From Berkiella_A sp963976875 (GTDB lineage Bacteria > Pseudomonadota > Gammaproteobacteria > Berkiellales > Berkiellaceae), in assembly GCA_963976875.1 (NCBI GenBank), contig CAXBML010000009.1:39952-103951 (forward strand): 64,000 nucleotides of DNA. Reading direction: 5' to 3'. Under the pieces are notes generated by a model. The model searched no databases. It was not told the origin of the DNA and saw only the letters and a list, made by a program, of their open reading frames with translations. Numbering within the stretch: the stretch's first letter is position 1; each line of letters opens with the position of its first letter. Positions 35,701 to 44,172 of this stretch are shown here, piece by piece. A program made the translations under genes and the position numbers.

Positions 35701-37207
35701 TGGCTATACGCCTTTAATATCCGCAATTTATAGTAGAAATTCACAAGCTGCAACACAGTTAGTTCAAAGTGGAGCGGATATGACCTATGAAGGCTCGTTT
35801 TTAGAATCTGCAGCGCAGCATGCGCCTAAATTTGTTGAGTTTTTGTTGCAAAATGAACAGTATACTTTCTCTGATGAAGAACTCGCTAAAGTATTCTCAG
35901 CCTCAGTGTCAGCAAACCAAAGTGATATTGGGGCTCTTACATTAAGTAAGATTAATAATCCCTTAGAAGTGTTACATCATAAACTTATTCTAAATTGCGT
36001 TGAGAGCGGACAACACCAACTTGCAATAATACTGACAGAGTTGGGTTTGGACCCTAGCGAGCAGTTTGTAGATAAACAAGGGACTTATTCAAGAAGATTA
36101 CGTAGACGTTCCCCTTCGACGTATAAGAGCGCTCTAAGTGTTGCGGGAAATGGATCAGATTTATATCGTACGCTAAAAGAAGCTCATACCAAGCAGCTTG
36201 CAAGGGCTGGTTTGTTAGCAAGGCAACAGAGACTAGCAAGCCCACCTAAAGAATATCACAAAATAGATATGTCTAAAGATAGGGATGAAATAGTAGACTC
36301 ACTATTTGAGTATCATATGGAAGATATCTATGAAGATGAAGTAAATGAAGGAATGTATGATGGACAAACCTATCTCATGTATCATGCAGAAAAAATCGGA
36401 AAACCAGGGGCGATTGATCTTCTTTTACAATTAGGGGATAAAATAGATGCAGTTTACTATGAGCAGACAGCATTAATGATTGCAATTCGAAACAACTACA
36501 CAGATTTTGCACTTGAGCTCATTAAACAAGGGGCAGACGTTAATTATATTTCTAGTAAAGACTTTCAAAACTATAGTGCTTTAACCCTAGCTATGAAAGC
36601 ATTAAATACAGATGTGGCTATTGAGTTGTTAGAAGCAGGGGCTGATCCAAATGTATTGTTTCCATATCATCATCAATCACAAGATAGCCAATCACCTGCT
36701 TTGTTCTATGCTATAAATAATTGGTTATCTGATGTCGCGATTGTTATGATTGAAAAGGGCGCAGATGTTAATCAAGAGTTTCTAGGCAACACACCCTTAT
36801 CTTTAGCTGTTTCAAAAAATCAACAGGAGGTTGCCATAAAACTATTAGAAGCAGGTGCTGTACTTGACGAAAAAGTATTAGCAAACGCATCATCTGAGTT
36901 GATGTTAGTTTTGACCAATAAAGCAGATGAAATCAAAAGGCACAAACAAGCTTCTTCTGAAGAGGGTAGAGATATGCAACCTACTGAGCCTGCTGAATTA
37001 GAAAGTAGAGATCAGCCCACTATGACGAGAAGACCAGCAATCATTAGATCTGTGATAAAAGATGAAACTTCGCTGGAAACTAATCCTAAAGAAGTTAAAG
37101 AAGAAGTTAAAGAAGAAGTTAAAGAAGAAGTTAAAGAAGAAGTTAAAGTAGAAGTTAAAGAAGAAGTTAAAGCCCAAAAAGATAAAACAAAACTTGGCCG
37201 AAGATAG
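32747..37207 (+). CDS. giant ankyrin-repeat protein with coiled coil and central Cys-rich domain
   Basis: 1486 residues; starts at GTG 32747 or ATG 32753, neither with a strong ribosome-binding site. Order of parts: helical N terminus (1-240); Lys/Glu-rich coiled coil (about 245-400); a globular domain at about 440-620 with the motif LGRLTGCCQSMGDVGGDCAI, then HGISSPNGGFYIACN and LGQCWAWRSQDNAIVFDSIE; about a dozen ankyrin units in two blocks (roughly 710-990 and 1170-1390, e.g. DGYTALMIASQNKNQLSIKK); and a KEEV tail. The central domain recalls a GNAT-like module I have seen in phage and bacterial proteins, but I cannot name it. No signal peptide. A strong effector candidate. Confidence 0.8.
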   Translation: MNMHISQLLEEIRDIEKLYLQGYRPISPRIKDDRIIQLKQEEQEKNIESANEKVKVLLEAYTENEQAQQLIRQIIHNFKKKHVPDYDEPDFLKLDTYLEGQKYGDFYDFERYQALLAICKLAYIEEQNGIPEEHAFKLSLIFDATHLATDFLLKYTKQKIDLTKDEKKGKSAKEQKTYKEEKSESLFNLHNACLFGLPGPNCDMDIWKNLAKNNLFDNDFRNVLGVAEDIEELIQKNKIEEPKFTEDMLTEQIEQTIEKLKIKIKSSEEKLQLEIKNFKKLNRDERKGLEEQHSETCDAIKKKLLALRQQKYNLQPQYDVQLIKLKVDELQELNKKYKDKSRRQDTTGMSAAEKIVAKTQLQKAKKKVSDKRCEIFKLSAGKELKDLSSTQIMAYAEYRKQQDFDDVKRYLVEHGFNQKLITDFNMLLKEDDDVQIPNMKIDGNTLGFEGIYLMKVPVEDPIHAARAAYLGRLTGCCQSMGDVGGDCAIHGISSPNGGFYIACNGNPQKPQVEDEVLGQCWAWRSQDNAIVFDSIETNHSNNDAVKSLFNDLALKLVKNGYTDKVAVGANSGISHKFGITPLLSKAESPIDYKGYRDSHNQRVIYDKNKPFYFYDVYSDAKVETDKFIENTFSQNIPLKENFELCAMLNLSIINKSENILAIVIDIAKRHNKEDEANDLIEQIGSYVNGQYSIKDIIDDEKRHFLIPLVDDKGETILHKATKEENVDQIESLLQNKNIAFFIDNQNQDGYTALMIASQNKNQLSIKKLLDNGANVNIKDEQDNTALMQVIKAEDTETALFLLENATEINVDLDDDTGNHPIMIAAHSGLLEVLKKLIEKNAILDEVNTNHETAIDFALKGASDECAIELFRYHLDPGDKGESGRNVLLSAIDHNKPKVALYILWNHPEIYINASDEYKNNALRSALSQRMPEVEKILLDYGLDLEQVTTDYDKKTFLHLAAENHSPYFETYLQKLPKYLNEKDLSGYTPLISAIYSRNSQAATQLVQSGADMTYEGSFLESAAQHAPKFVEFLLQNEQYTFSDEELAKVFSASVSANQSDIGALTLSKINNPLEVLHHKLILNCVESGQHQLAIILTELGLDPSEQFVDKQGTYSRRLRRRSPSTYKSALSVAGNGSDLYRTLKEAHTKQLARAGLLARQQRLASPPKEYHKIDMSKDRDEIVDSLFEYHMEDIYEDEVNEGMYDGQTYLMYHAEKIGKPGAIDLLLQLGDKIDAVYYEQTALMIAIRNNYTDFALELIKQGADVNYISSKDFQNYSALTLAMKALNTDVAIELLEAGADPNVLFPYHHQSQDSQSPALFYAINNWLSDVAIVMIEKGADVNQEFLGNTPLSLAVSKNQQEVAIKLLEAGAVLDEKVLANASSELMLVLTNKADEIKRHKQASSEEGRDMQPTEPAELESRDQPTMTRRPAIIRSVIKDETSLETNPKEVKEEVKEEVKEEVKEEVKVEVKEEVKAQKDKTKLGRR
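37091..37171 (+). repeat. 12-bp tandem repeat encoding (KEEV)n tail
   Basis: The unit GAAGAAGTTAAA recurs about seven times, with one GTAGAAGTTAAA variant, and encodes the charged C-terminal tail of the giant ankyrin protein. As the unit is a multiple of three, copy-number change would lengthen or shorten the tail without a frameshift. Confidence 0.85.
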
Positions 37208-37469
37208 CTTCACCTTTGTTTTTATTCGGCATATAAAAAAAATGAGTAACATAATTACAAAAACATAATGTTGCTAAGAAGAATCATGATCTAGTTAATT
37301 AATTAACCTGTCCTGGGCGCACCTTTATGCTCGTTATAAATCAGTAGCTTAGTAATTTCAGCTCTCGGTTAAAAAGCGCTAAACTTTGACGTTATGTGTA
37401 AACGCAAAGCGAGATGTCCGGTTTTGACCAAAGGTAAAATGTTGTCACCAAGACAATTTGTACGTAAAG

Positions 37470-37665
37470 TCAGCTAGGGAAGGTGCAGCTATTTTAAGGG
37501 TCGACTCCACCTCGCCGTTCTTCCCGTAGCTGCTTAACTCAACACGCCATTGCCGTTACGCCAACGCCAACTGTTCGACACGCGTCTTTAACTTTATAAC
37601 CCTGATCTACTACTTAAGCTAGCTGAACTTGTCTTAGATTCTGCTGAAAATACTCGCCTTGCCAT
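37470..37665 (-). mobile_element. remnant of IS3-family transposase OrfA
   Basis: Reading leftward from an ATG at 37665, one frame gives MARRVFSAESK. After a frameshift another gives DQGYKVKDACRTVGVGVTAM, and then VKQLREERRGGVDP. Together these follow the N-terminal helix-turn-helix part of IS3-family OrfA proteins. Several frameshifts and stops are present and no OrfB is recognisable to the left. The remaining part of the 562-base gap (37208-37769) holds only unrecognised sequence and a run of seven Gs near 37705. Confidence 0.75.
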
Positions 37666-37769
37666 TTTGAACACCTCTTGTATGCGATAGTATATACCAC
37701 CTAAGGGGGGGCAAAATCATTAAACCACTACAACTTATACCGGCAACCGGAACCTGTCAAAGTGTTAAC

Positions 37770-38471
37770 TTAATCATATTCCACGGACAGTCTTACATTG
37801 TGATTTTCATTATGTGACTTTGGAATATTGGTCACTCCTGTATAGCTTATCATCCTGTTTTTTTGAAGATCGTAAACAACAATAATAGGCTTAGTTAGCC
37901 AACGTGCCACGGCGGCATCAGGTTCAATTTTAACTTTAATCGTTTTTTGGGTAATTTGAATAGGTTGTAATCTAAATCGAAAATAATCTAATTTAGCCGG
38001 AGCAATATAAGCAATATGGAGGGTTTGTCTTTGTCTCAGTTTGTTTATGTTATCTTTAATAAACAGGTCAAATCCATTATCCACGACTGGGATACCTGAA
38101 ACCCTAATATCTTTAGCAGAAATATTTTTTGCATTCATAGATTTATTACCTAAACGATAAGTATTTCCTCTTAAACGTTTGGTATATTCTATATAGCCCA
38201 TCCGTGGATAATTGAGGTAAATATCGGGATCATAGTCAGTGTTACTAAACTTGACAGACTTAGTGGCAAATTTATAACCTGTTGGACTGTAATATTCTAC
38301 TTCAAACAAAGTAGGACGATTATTCTTATATTGTTCGATGTGTTTTTCGCGATATACTAGACGATTGCTCTTTAGGTCAGTCGCACTCGCCCAGTACTGT
38401 ATCGTTTTAGCATATGTCATGTTTGATAAAAAAGTGACGACAACCAGCAGCACAAGATTTTTATAACGCAT
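37770..38471 (-). CDS. hypothetical exported protein
   Basis: 233 residues with a signal peptide (MRYKNLVLLVVVTFLSNMTYA, cut after TYA, about residue 21). The mature part is basic, Tyr-rich and predicted mostly beta (VEYYSPTGYKFATKSVKF, TLHIAYIAPAKLDYFRFRL). It ends in NVRLSVEYD. No lipobox, no membrane anchor and no catalytic motif. A periplasmic or outer-membrane-associated role is likely; family unknown. Upstream on the same strand lies another hypothetical gene, 146 bases away. Confidence 0.6.
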   Translation of the reverse strand: MRYKNLVLLVVVTFLSNMTYAKTIQYWASATDLKSNRLVYREKHIEQYKNNRPTLFEVEYYSPTGYKFATKSVKFSNTDYDPDIYLNYPRMGYIEYTKRLRGNTYRLGNKSMNAKNISAKDIRVSGIPVVDNGFDLFIKDNINKLRQRQTLHIAYIAPAKLDYFRFRLQPIQITQKTIKVKIEPDAAVARWLTKPIIVVYDLQKNRMISYTGVTNIPKSHNENHNVRLSVEYD

Positions 38472-38617
38472 TTCAGTCCTTAAAATTTTATTAAAAAATA
38501 TCCTTTTACCATCATATAATATATTGAACAGTTTAGAATAAGATTTTAATAATTTTTACTGGCTGAGATGCTGTTTTTTATCCCAGAGGTCTTAATATAA
38601 AGAGATGACGATTACAC

Positions 38618-39295
38618 TCAAGAATAACAATAGTTTGGTGCAACGCTTGGCGTATATTTGTAATCATCATGGTGTTCGTCCAATATTGATGTTAAGCCCA
38701 AACTTTCGCAGTCTTGTAGTAACTTTGATTCTATATCCGGTGCTTTGCCACATAACTCTTGTTGGGACAGGCGTTTAATCTGTCCAGCTTCTCCATAGCC
38801 AAAAGCAAAACTACCATATCCATAGTGTGGATTTAAACCACCATTTTGCCAAATGATAAATCTTTTCGTCCATTGTTCTGTGACGCTGCCACCCAATAAT
38901 TCCATAGCGATAAGCTGTTCTATCGTGAGCCCTAATCGAGGGTTAATTCCGGATAGTTGAGTAAAAAACTGAATTTTTTTCAAATTCATATCGTATTGTG
39001 GTAGGTACTTCAAAACAAAATTATGTATGGAGTCTATTGGATTACGCATAGTGTATGTTATACCGTTGCGTTTTCCGCTAAACAATAGGTTATAGGTTGC
39101 TACTTTGCGAGTATGGTAGTCTGATATTCTAGTCGCTTTTACTCTCAATTTTGCTTTAGCTTCTTTTAAGCGCTCAAACCAAAATGGACTTGAGGCTGCA
39201 GAATGATGGCTTCCCATATATTTAGAAAATTGCGCTTTATCTCTAGCTTTTTTTCTTGAGGGTAATAGCTTTAGTGTTGTTTCTTGTTTTCCCAT
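38618..39295 (-). CDS. hypothetical protein, 225 aa
   Basis: 225 residues with GGGG before the ATG at 39295. The N-terminal 75 residues are very basic (KLLPSRKKARDKAQFSKYMG); the C-terminal half contains Gly/Tyr-rich NGGLNPHYGYGSFAFGYGEA and a Cys pair. There is no signal peptide or membrane segment. I do not recognise a family. The composition is compatible with a nucleic-acid-binding or a secreted protein. Confidence 0.5.
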   Translation of the reverse strand: MGKQETTLKLLPSRKKARDKAQFSKYMGSHHSAASSPFWFERLKEAKAKLRVKATRISDYHTRKVATYNLLFSGKRNGITYTMRNPIDSIHNFVLKYLPQYDMNLKKIQFFTQLSGINPRLGLTIEQLIAMELLGGSVTEQWTKRFIIWQNGGLNPHYGYGSFAFGYGEAGQIKRLSQQELCGKAPDIESKLLQDCESLGLTSILDEHHDDYKYTPSVAPNYCYS

Positions 39296-39363
39296 GTCAG
39301 AGCCCCATATATAAGCAGGTTTACTTTTATCAATCTTACTGTTTATTATAAGGATTCATCAAG

Positions 39364-39600
39364 ATGTTAGCTACCTGGGCAAGTGACAGTTATCGGTACT
39401 TTTTTACCGTTGGTCTATTTATCTCTTGGATTCATAGTTTGGTTGATAGGACGAGAATCAATATAATCAATCACCCATTCGGAAAATTTCAGCGTTCCAA
39501 AATCTACCCCTATCGTTCTTTTACAAACATTACTGTATCTGCTGGCATTATTCTGGTTATTTTTGCCCATTCCATGCAATTATACATAACATTAAGGTGA
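39364..39600 (+). CDS. possible small membrane protein (78 aa)
   Basis: Two hydrophobic segments (YFFTVGLFISWI and SAGIILVIFAHSMQLYI) separated by a basic stretch, with AAGGA about ten bases before the ATG. It lies in an otherwise empty gap between a leftward gene and tsaC. No family recognised. It could be a chance frame. Confidence 0.25.
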   Translation: MLATWASDSYRYFFTVGLFISWIHSLVDRTRINIINHPFGKFQRSKIYPYRSFTNITVSAGIILVIFAHSMQLYITLR

Positions 39601-39683
39601 TATAAACAAGCATAAAAATAAATTATTAATTATGGTCTTGATTCGAGATAATGACAAAATTATTAATAAGAGGCTAGTGATGT

Positions 39684-40661
39684 ATGCCATTCAAAATTTA
39701 CAATGCTAAGACACTTGACGACGCCGTCGCAGATCTCAAATCAGGAAAAGTGATAGCTTTCCCTACAGAGACTGTATACGGCATGGGAGCGGATGCCTCA
39801 AATGTTAATGCAGTTCAGAAAGTTTATGAAGTTAAATCAAGACCCATTTCTAGCCCTTTAATTGTGCATATTGATAATCCAGATAAAGCAAAATTACTTG
39901 CCAAAAATATACCATCTCACTATTGGGTACTTGCGCAGGCTTTTTGGCCTGGGCCACTAACAATTGTTTTAGACAAGTCCGAGATTGTGCCAGATATTAT
40001 TACTTCTGGTCATTCTACTGTAGCTCTTAGAGTACCTTTTAATAAGTTAGCATTGTCGTGTCTACAACATTTTGATCAAGGGCTTGTCGGACCTTCTGCT
40101 AATCCATTTGGGAAGATTAGTCCCACGTGTGCAGATCATGTCTTTGAATCCTTTGAACAGAAAATTGATGGTGTGATTGATGGCGGCATTTCAAATGTAG
40201 GGATAGAGTCTACAATCCTACATCTCACAGACAATACAGCTAAAATATTACGACATGGTCTTATTACCCCATCAATGATTACAAATGTTTTAGATCCATC
40301 TATTCGCTTATTACAAGGTCCGTCTTCTATTCCCTCGCCAGGCAGAGATAAATCGCATTATGCGCCGGATAAGCCTATGTTTATAGTGGACTCACAAGAC
40401 ATTAATGAGAAAATGACCTTTTTGAGCAGTCGATACAAAGTGATAGGCTTTGGTTACAGTAAGTTAAAGTTTAAAAATTGGCATACATTATCAATTGACT
40501 CAAGGATATACGCGTCCCAGCTGTATAATATGCTACATCGCGCAAATAAAAGTAGCGCAGATGTCATTGTTTGTCAGAAGCCGCCGAATAGCGAAAACTG
40601 GTTAGCCATCATGGACAGGCTCAATAAGGCCGCAACAAATCAGGAGATGGTATCAAGTTAA
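39684..40661 (+). CDS. tsaC: L-threonylcarbamoyladenylate synthase, Sua5 type
   Basis: 325 residues. The YrdC/TsaC domain at residues 1-200 includes KVIAFPTETVYGMGADASN, the KSRPISSPLIVHI substrate site and HSTVALRVP; the C-terminal Sua5 extension (about 220-325) follows GPSSIPSPGRDKSHYAP. The enzyme makes threonylcarbamoyl-AMP from Thr, bicarbonate and ATP for t6A37 tRNA modification. Sua5-type fusion is longer than the E. coli TsaC (190 residues). AGAGG lies ten bases before the ATG. Confidence 0.92.
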   Translation: MPFKIYNAKTLDDAVADLKSGKVIAFPTETVYGMGADASNVNAVQKVYEVKSRPISSPLIVHIDNPDKAKLLAKNIPSHYWVLAQAFWPGPLTIVLDKSEIVPDIITSGHSTVALRVPFNKLALSCLQHFDQGLVGPSANPFGKISPTCADHVFESFEQKIDGVIDGGISNVGIESTILHLTDNTAKILRHGLITPSMITNVLDPSIRLLQGPSSIPSPGRDKSHYAPDKPMFIVDSQDINEKMTFLSSRYKVIGFGYSKLKFKNWHTLSIDSRIYASQLYNMLHRANKSSADVIVCQKPPNSENWLAIMDRLNKAATNQEMVSS

Positions 40662-40755
40662 AAACACAGTATTGTGTTAGCAGTTAATAAATTATAATTG
40701 ACTAATTGTGTGTCAACTTAGGTGCTAAGCTAATTTTTATAATAAAGAGGCCAAA

Positions 40756-41391
40756 ATGAAAAAAATATTAAGCTGTATTATGCTGGCTGTTTTTTTCTTA
40801 ATGTTAATGGGGTGTCAATTGTTTGGTAGTCATGTTGAAAATCCACCTTATCAAGTTATTAAGCAAAAAGGGGCAATAGAGCACCGCCTTTATCCTGAGC
40901 TGCTGGTTGCTGAAGTAACGGTTTCTGGCGAACGTAAAGAGGCTTTAAATGAAGGTTTCAAGCTAATTGCAGATTATATTTTTGGTAATAATAAAACCCA
41001 GAAAGAAATATCCATGACCGCGCCGGTAGAAGGTCAAAAGGTAAATCAGAAAATAGCCATGACAGCACCTGTGGATCAAGTGGGTATAAATAAAAATGAA
41101 TGGACGGTTAGATTTTATATGCCTCAAGAATACAATTTGAGAAATATACCCAAACCAAATGATGAACGTGTCATTCTAAAAGTAGAGCCTTCTAATAAGT
41201 TTGTCGCCATTACTTTTTCAGGGCTTAACTCAGATGGCAATATAAATAAGCATTTAAAAATACTAAATAACTACGTTGAGAGTGAAGGGTTGTTGGTTCA
41301 AAAACCCCATAAAACGGCTTTTTATAATCCGCCCTGGACTTTACCTTTCTTAAGAAGAAATGAAGTTATGTATCAAATTACAATACCTTAA
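40756..41391 (+). CDS. SOUL-family heme-binding lipoprotein
   Basis: 211 residues. The N terminus MKKILSCIMLAVFFLMLMGC has a lipobox (LMGC, Cys20), so the protein is probably a lipoprotein. The SOUL/HBP fold is recognised by PYQVIKQKGAIEHRLYPELL, the twin SMTAPV and AMTAPV segments and VRFYMPQEYN. SOUL proteins bind tetrapyrroles or hydrophobic ligands. AGAGG precedes the start. It is followed by the exported carbonic anhydrase after 192 bases. Confidence 0.88.
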   Translation: MKKILSCIMLAVFFLMLMGCQLFGSHVENPPYQVIKQKGAIEHRLYPELLVAEVTVSGERKEALNEGFKLIADYIFGNNKTQKEISMTAPVEGQKVNQKIAMTAPVDQVGINKNEWTVRFYMPQEYNLRNIPKPNDERVILKVEPSNKFVAITFSGLNSDGNINKHLKILNNYVESEGLLVQKPHKTAFYNPPWTLPFLRRNEVMYQITIP

Positions 41392-41583
41392 AATTAGTTC
41401 TAATGAGAATATTCAACAGATATTTAAGGCAAGCATAATAAGTAGGAGTCAATAACCGACAATACTAAATTTAGCAAAAAAATAAGATTATCCATGAGGT
41501 TTACATCGAAATAGTTTGCTTTAAGTTGTTCTGAAAGGATCATTAACGTGCCAATTGCATATTAATTTTTAAGGGATAAATAA

Positions 41584-42279
41584 ATGAAAAACATGAATAC
41601 CATATTTTCTTTTCTGTTAATGCTTGTTTTGTTGAGTTCTGGCTCAGTGGTGGCATCTACCGAAGTCATGACAGCTGAAAGCCAAAAAAACATGACGCCT
41701 GAACAAGCTATCGAAAAATTAAAAGAAGGAAATAATCGATTTCTTTCTGACAAAATGCTAAACAGAGATTACCTTGACCAAGTCAAGAAAAAAGCATTAG
41801 CTCAATATCCTTTCGCCGCAATTATTAGCTGTCTTGATTCAAGGGTGCCGCCTGAAGTTGTTTTTGATACCAATATAGGGGATTTGTTCGTTGGCCGCAT
41901 AGCAGGTAACTTTGTGACAACAGAAATGCTGGGTAGTTTAGAATTTGCAACAGCTGTGGCAGGCGCAAAACTCATTGTTGTGTTAGGGCACACAGAATGT
42001 GGTGCGATCAAAGGTATATGTGACGATGTGAGTCTTGGGCTCTTAACAGCGACTTTAGCACAATTAAAACCTTCCGTAGATAATGTTAAAGCTAAATTTA
42101 AAGGCAAAACCTCAAAAGATTCAGATTTTGTTGATGCCGTTACCATGGATAATATAACCAGAACTGTGCATGAAATTCAGCATAAAAGTAGTGTTGTTAA
42201 CAAGCTAGTTGCCAACAATCAATTGGCGATAGTAGGCGCGCGTTATAATGTGGAAACTGGAGCTGTTGAATTCTTATAA
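41584..42279 (+). CDS. exported beta-class carbonic anhydrase
   Basis: 231 residues with a signal peptide (hydrophobic core 8-20, cut after VVA near residue 24), so it acts in the periplasm. The zinc and catalytic residues are C83 and D85 in SCLDSRVPPE, H136 and C139 in LGHTECGAIKG, and Arg in the same CxDxR unit. Beta carbonic anhydrase interconverts CO2 and bicarbonate. Periplasmic beta-CAs are less common than cytoplasmic ones. Its presence beside dabAB in the same window suggests active management of inorganic carbon, although the genes are 14 kb apart. Confidence 0.92.
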   Translation: MKNMNTIFSFLLMLVLLSSGSVVASTEVMTAESQKNMTPEQAIEKLKEGNNRFLSDKMLNRDYLDQVKKKALAQYPFAAIISCLDSRVPPEVVFDTNIGDLFVGRIAGNFVTTEMLGSLEFATAVAGAKLIVVLGHTECGAIKGICDDVSLGLLTATLAQLKPSVDNVKAKFKGKTSKDSDFVDAVTMDNITRTVHEIQHKSSVVNKLVANNQLAIVGARYNVETGAVEFL

Positions 42280-42344
42280 TGCAATATTTTGTTTTAATGT
42301 TTGCAGACCATAAAAAATATTGATTTCATAAAATTGGGGTGGTT

Positions 42345-42941
42345 ATGTCGAGTCCGATAAAAATATTAACTTTTGCGGGTAGTGCCCGCAAAGATTCACT
42401 CAATAAAAAGCTTGCTCGATTAGGTGCTAAGCTTTGTCGCGAGGCGGGTGTTGAAGCACAATTTATTGATTTACTTGATTATAATTTACCTTTATATGAC
42501 GGTGATTATGAAATGAATAATCCATATCCTGAGAATGCGACTAGTTTAAAGCAACACTTTGATCATTGTCAGGGATTTTTAATTGCTTCTCCGGAGTATA
42601 ATAGCTCTGTTTCAGCATTATTAAAAAACACAATTGATTGGTTGAGCAGGTCATCTGATGGCGGTGGTGATTTATCTGTATTTGCTGGGAAAGTAGTCGC
42701 CCTAGTGAGCACCTCTCCTGGTCAGCTAGGCGGTTTGAGAGGTTTGAATCACATCCGTCAAATTATGTCAAATATAGGTTGTTTTGTTATCCCAAATCAA
42801 CTAGCCGTCGGGCAGGGGTTGAATGCTTTTACGAATGATAACCAGCTTATAAATGAGCATATTTCAGACCATTTTAATCAGGTAATAAAATCTCTAATAG
42901 AGACAACAAGCCGAATGAATCTTGAATTAGATAAGCTGTAA
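42345..42941 (+). CDS. NADPH-dependent FMN reductase
   Basis: About 198 residues from the ATG at 42345, which has GGGG five bases upstream; a GTG six bases earlier is a less likely start. Flavodoxin-like fold: ILTFAGSARKDSLNKKLARL (phosphate loop GSxRxxSxN), LPLYDGDYE, and the FMN-contact segment ASPEYNSSVSALLKNTIDWL. Members reduce FMN, quinones or azo dyes with NADPH. It precedes a glutathione-dependent quinone-reductase-like gene, giving a small redox pair. Confidence 0.88.
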   Translation: MSSPIKILTFAGSARKDSLNKKLARLGAKLCREAGVEAQFIDLLDYNLPLYDGDYEMNNPYPENATSLKQHFDHCQGFLIASPEYNSSVSALLKNTIDWLSRSSDGGGDLSVFAGKVVALVSTSPGQLGGLRGLNHIRQIMSNIGCFVIPNQLAVGQGLNAFTNDNQLINEHISDHFNQVIKSLIETTSRMNLELDKL

Positions 42942-43077
42942 AACAAGATGGGCAATTTGAATTTTTTCTTTAGCATTTGTGCATGTTTTACATTTTACCC
43001 ATCAATACGATTCTAAAAATGGTGGCATTGAAAAAGTCAAAGTTACTGCTGTAAAACCTTAATCTGGAGATACATCA

Positions 43078-44007
43078 ATGGGAAGGTTAGTAGATGGCAA
43101 ATGGACCAAAATGAGCATAATACGTTCAGATAAGGGTGGGGCTTATGACAGGATACCCCGCAGCTTTAGGAACCAAATTGCAAGTGAACAGCCTGTTTTT
43201 AAACCAGAATCCAACCGGTATCATCTATATGTGAGTTACGCTTGTCCTTGGGCGCATCGCACGCTAATCATGAGAAAGTTAAAATCTCTGCAAGAGCATA
43301 TTAGCGTAAGCGTAGTTCATCCTTATATGTTAGAAAAGGGCTGGGCTTTCGGTAAAGACTTTATTGGAACGACAGGCGATGACTTATTTGATTTTGATCA
43401 CTTATCACAAGTTTATACTTTGTCAGATCCAAAAATATCAACGAGCGTAACAGTGCCGGTATTGTGGGACAAACAATCTAAGCAAATTGTTAATAATGAA
43501 TCTTCAGATATTATTCGTATTTTTAATGTTGCTTTTAATAATATTACCAGCAACACTGAAAATTATTATCCTCAAGCATTACAAGAAGAAATCGATGTAT
43601 GGAATGATTATATTTATGAAAATCTCAACAACGGGGTATATCGATGTGGTTTTGCTAAAAGCCAGGCAGCATATGAGCAAGCATGCTCCAACCTATTTAA
43701 AGTATTAGAGAAATTGGATGGCCACCTTTCAAATAACGAGTATTTGGTAGGTTCAGAATTGACGGAAGCCGATATTAGATTAATACCAACATTGTTACGC
43801 TTTGACCTGGTCTATTATCACCATTTTAAATGCTCAAAAAAACCACTTGTTGATTTTAAATATTTATATCAATATGCAAAACGTTTGTATGCAATGCCTG
43901 CTATAAATGGCACCACAAATTTCGAGCATATTAAGCATCATTATTATTATTCGCATGAAGAGATTAATCCAACACGAATAGTACCGATAATTGACTCAAC
44001 CTTCTGA
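43078..44007 (+). CDS. glutathionyl-hydroquinone reductase-like (Xi-class GST)
   Basis: 309 residues. The thioredoxin-like part has the Xi-class active site YVSYACPWAHRTLIMRKL (catalytic Cys), with the upstream GAYDRIPRSFRN loop; the C-terminal helical domain carries NNGVYRCGFAKSQAAYE and EADIRLIPTLLRFD. These enzymes reduce glutathionyl-hydroquinones and deglutathionylate substrates. CTGGAG precedes the ATG at 43078. Confidence 0.9.
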   Translation: MGRLVDGKWTKMSIIRSDKGGAYDRIPRSFRNQIASEQPVFKPESNRYHLYVSYACPWAHRTLIMRKLKSLQEHISVSVVHPYMLEKGWAFGKDFIGTTGDDLFDFDHLSQVYTLSDPKISTSVTVPVLWDKQSKQIVNNESSDIIRIFNVAFNNITSNTENYYPQALQEEIDVWNDYIYENLNNGVYRCGFAKSQAAYEQACSNLFKVLEKLDGHLSNNEYLVGSELTEADIRLIPTLLRFDLVYYHHFKCSKKPLVDFKYLYQYAKRLYAMPAINGTTNFEHIKHHYYYSHEEINPTRIVPIIDSTF

Positions 44008-44064
44008 TCTTAATTAAACATTTTTTGAGTTAACTATATCCCTTTAAAAAAATGTCAGTCTTTT

Positions 44065-44091
44065 TTACACGGTTATATTTTTTCCGTGTAA
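44065..44091. promoter_or_regulatory. inverted repeat upstream of sigma-54 promoter
   Basis: TTACACGG and CCGTGTAA form a perfect 8-bp dyad with an 11-base T-rich centre. It ends 28 bases before the -24/-12 element. It could be an activator site for the PEP-CTERM gene or a terminator hairpin for the preceding gene; the T-run lies within the loop, not after the stem, which favours the operator reading. Confidence 0.45.
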
Positions 44092-44118
44092 CCATATGAT
44101 TTATATAGTTCAATTAAT

Positions 44119-44134
44119 TGGCACGTAAGATGCA
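44119..44134 (+). promoter_or_regulatory. sigma-54 (-24/-12) promoter
   Basis: TTGGCACG-TAAG-ATGCA fits the consensus TGGCACG-N4-TTGCA with one mismatch, and the GG and GC pairs have the correct spacing. Transcription would start near 44145, leaving a leader of about 28 bases with AAGGA before the ATG at 44173. PEP-CTERM genes are known to be controlled by RpoN with the PrsK/PrsR system in other bacteria. Confidence 0.75.
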
Positions 44135-44172
44135 GATAATTTAATAAACCACCTGCAAGCCAAGGATTGAAT

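Noticed and set aside
36998..37252. Leftward frame made of FNFFF repeats
   Set aside because: It is the reverse-strand shadow of the KEEV tandem repeat.
41802..42146. 114-codon leftward frame in the carbonic anhydrase gene
   Set aside because: Antisense shadow of a gene with all catalytic residues identified.
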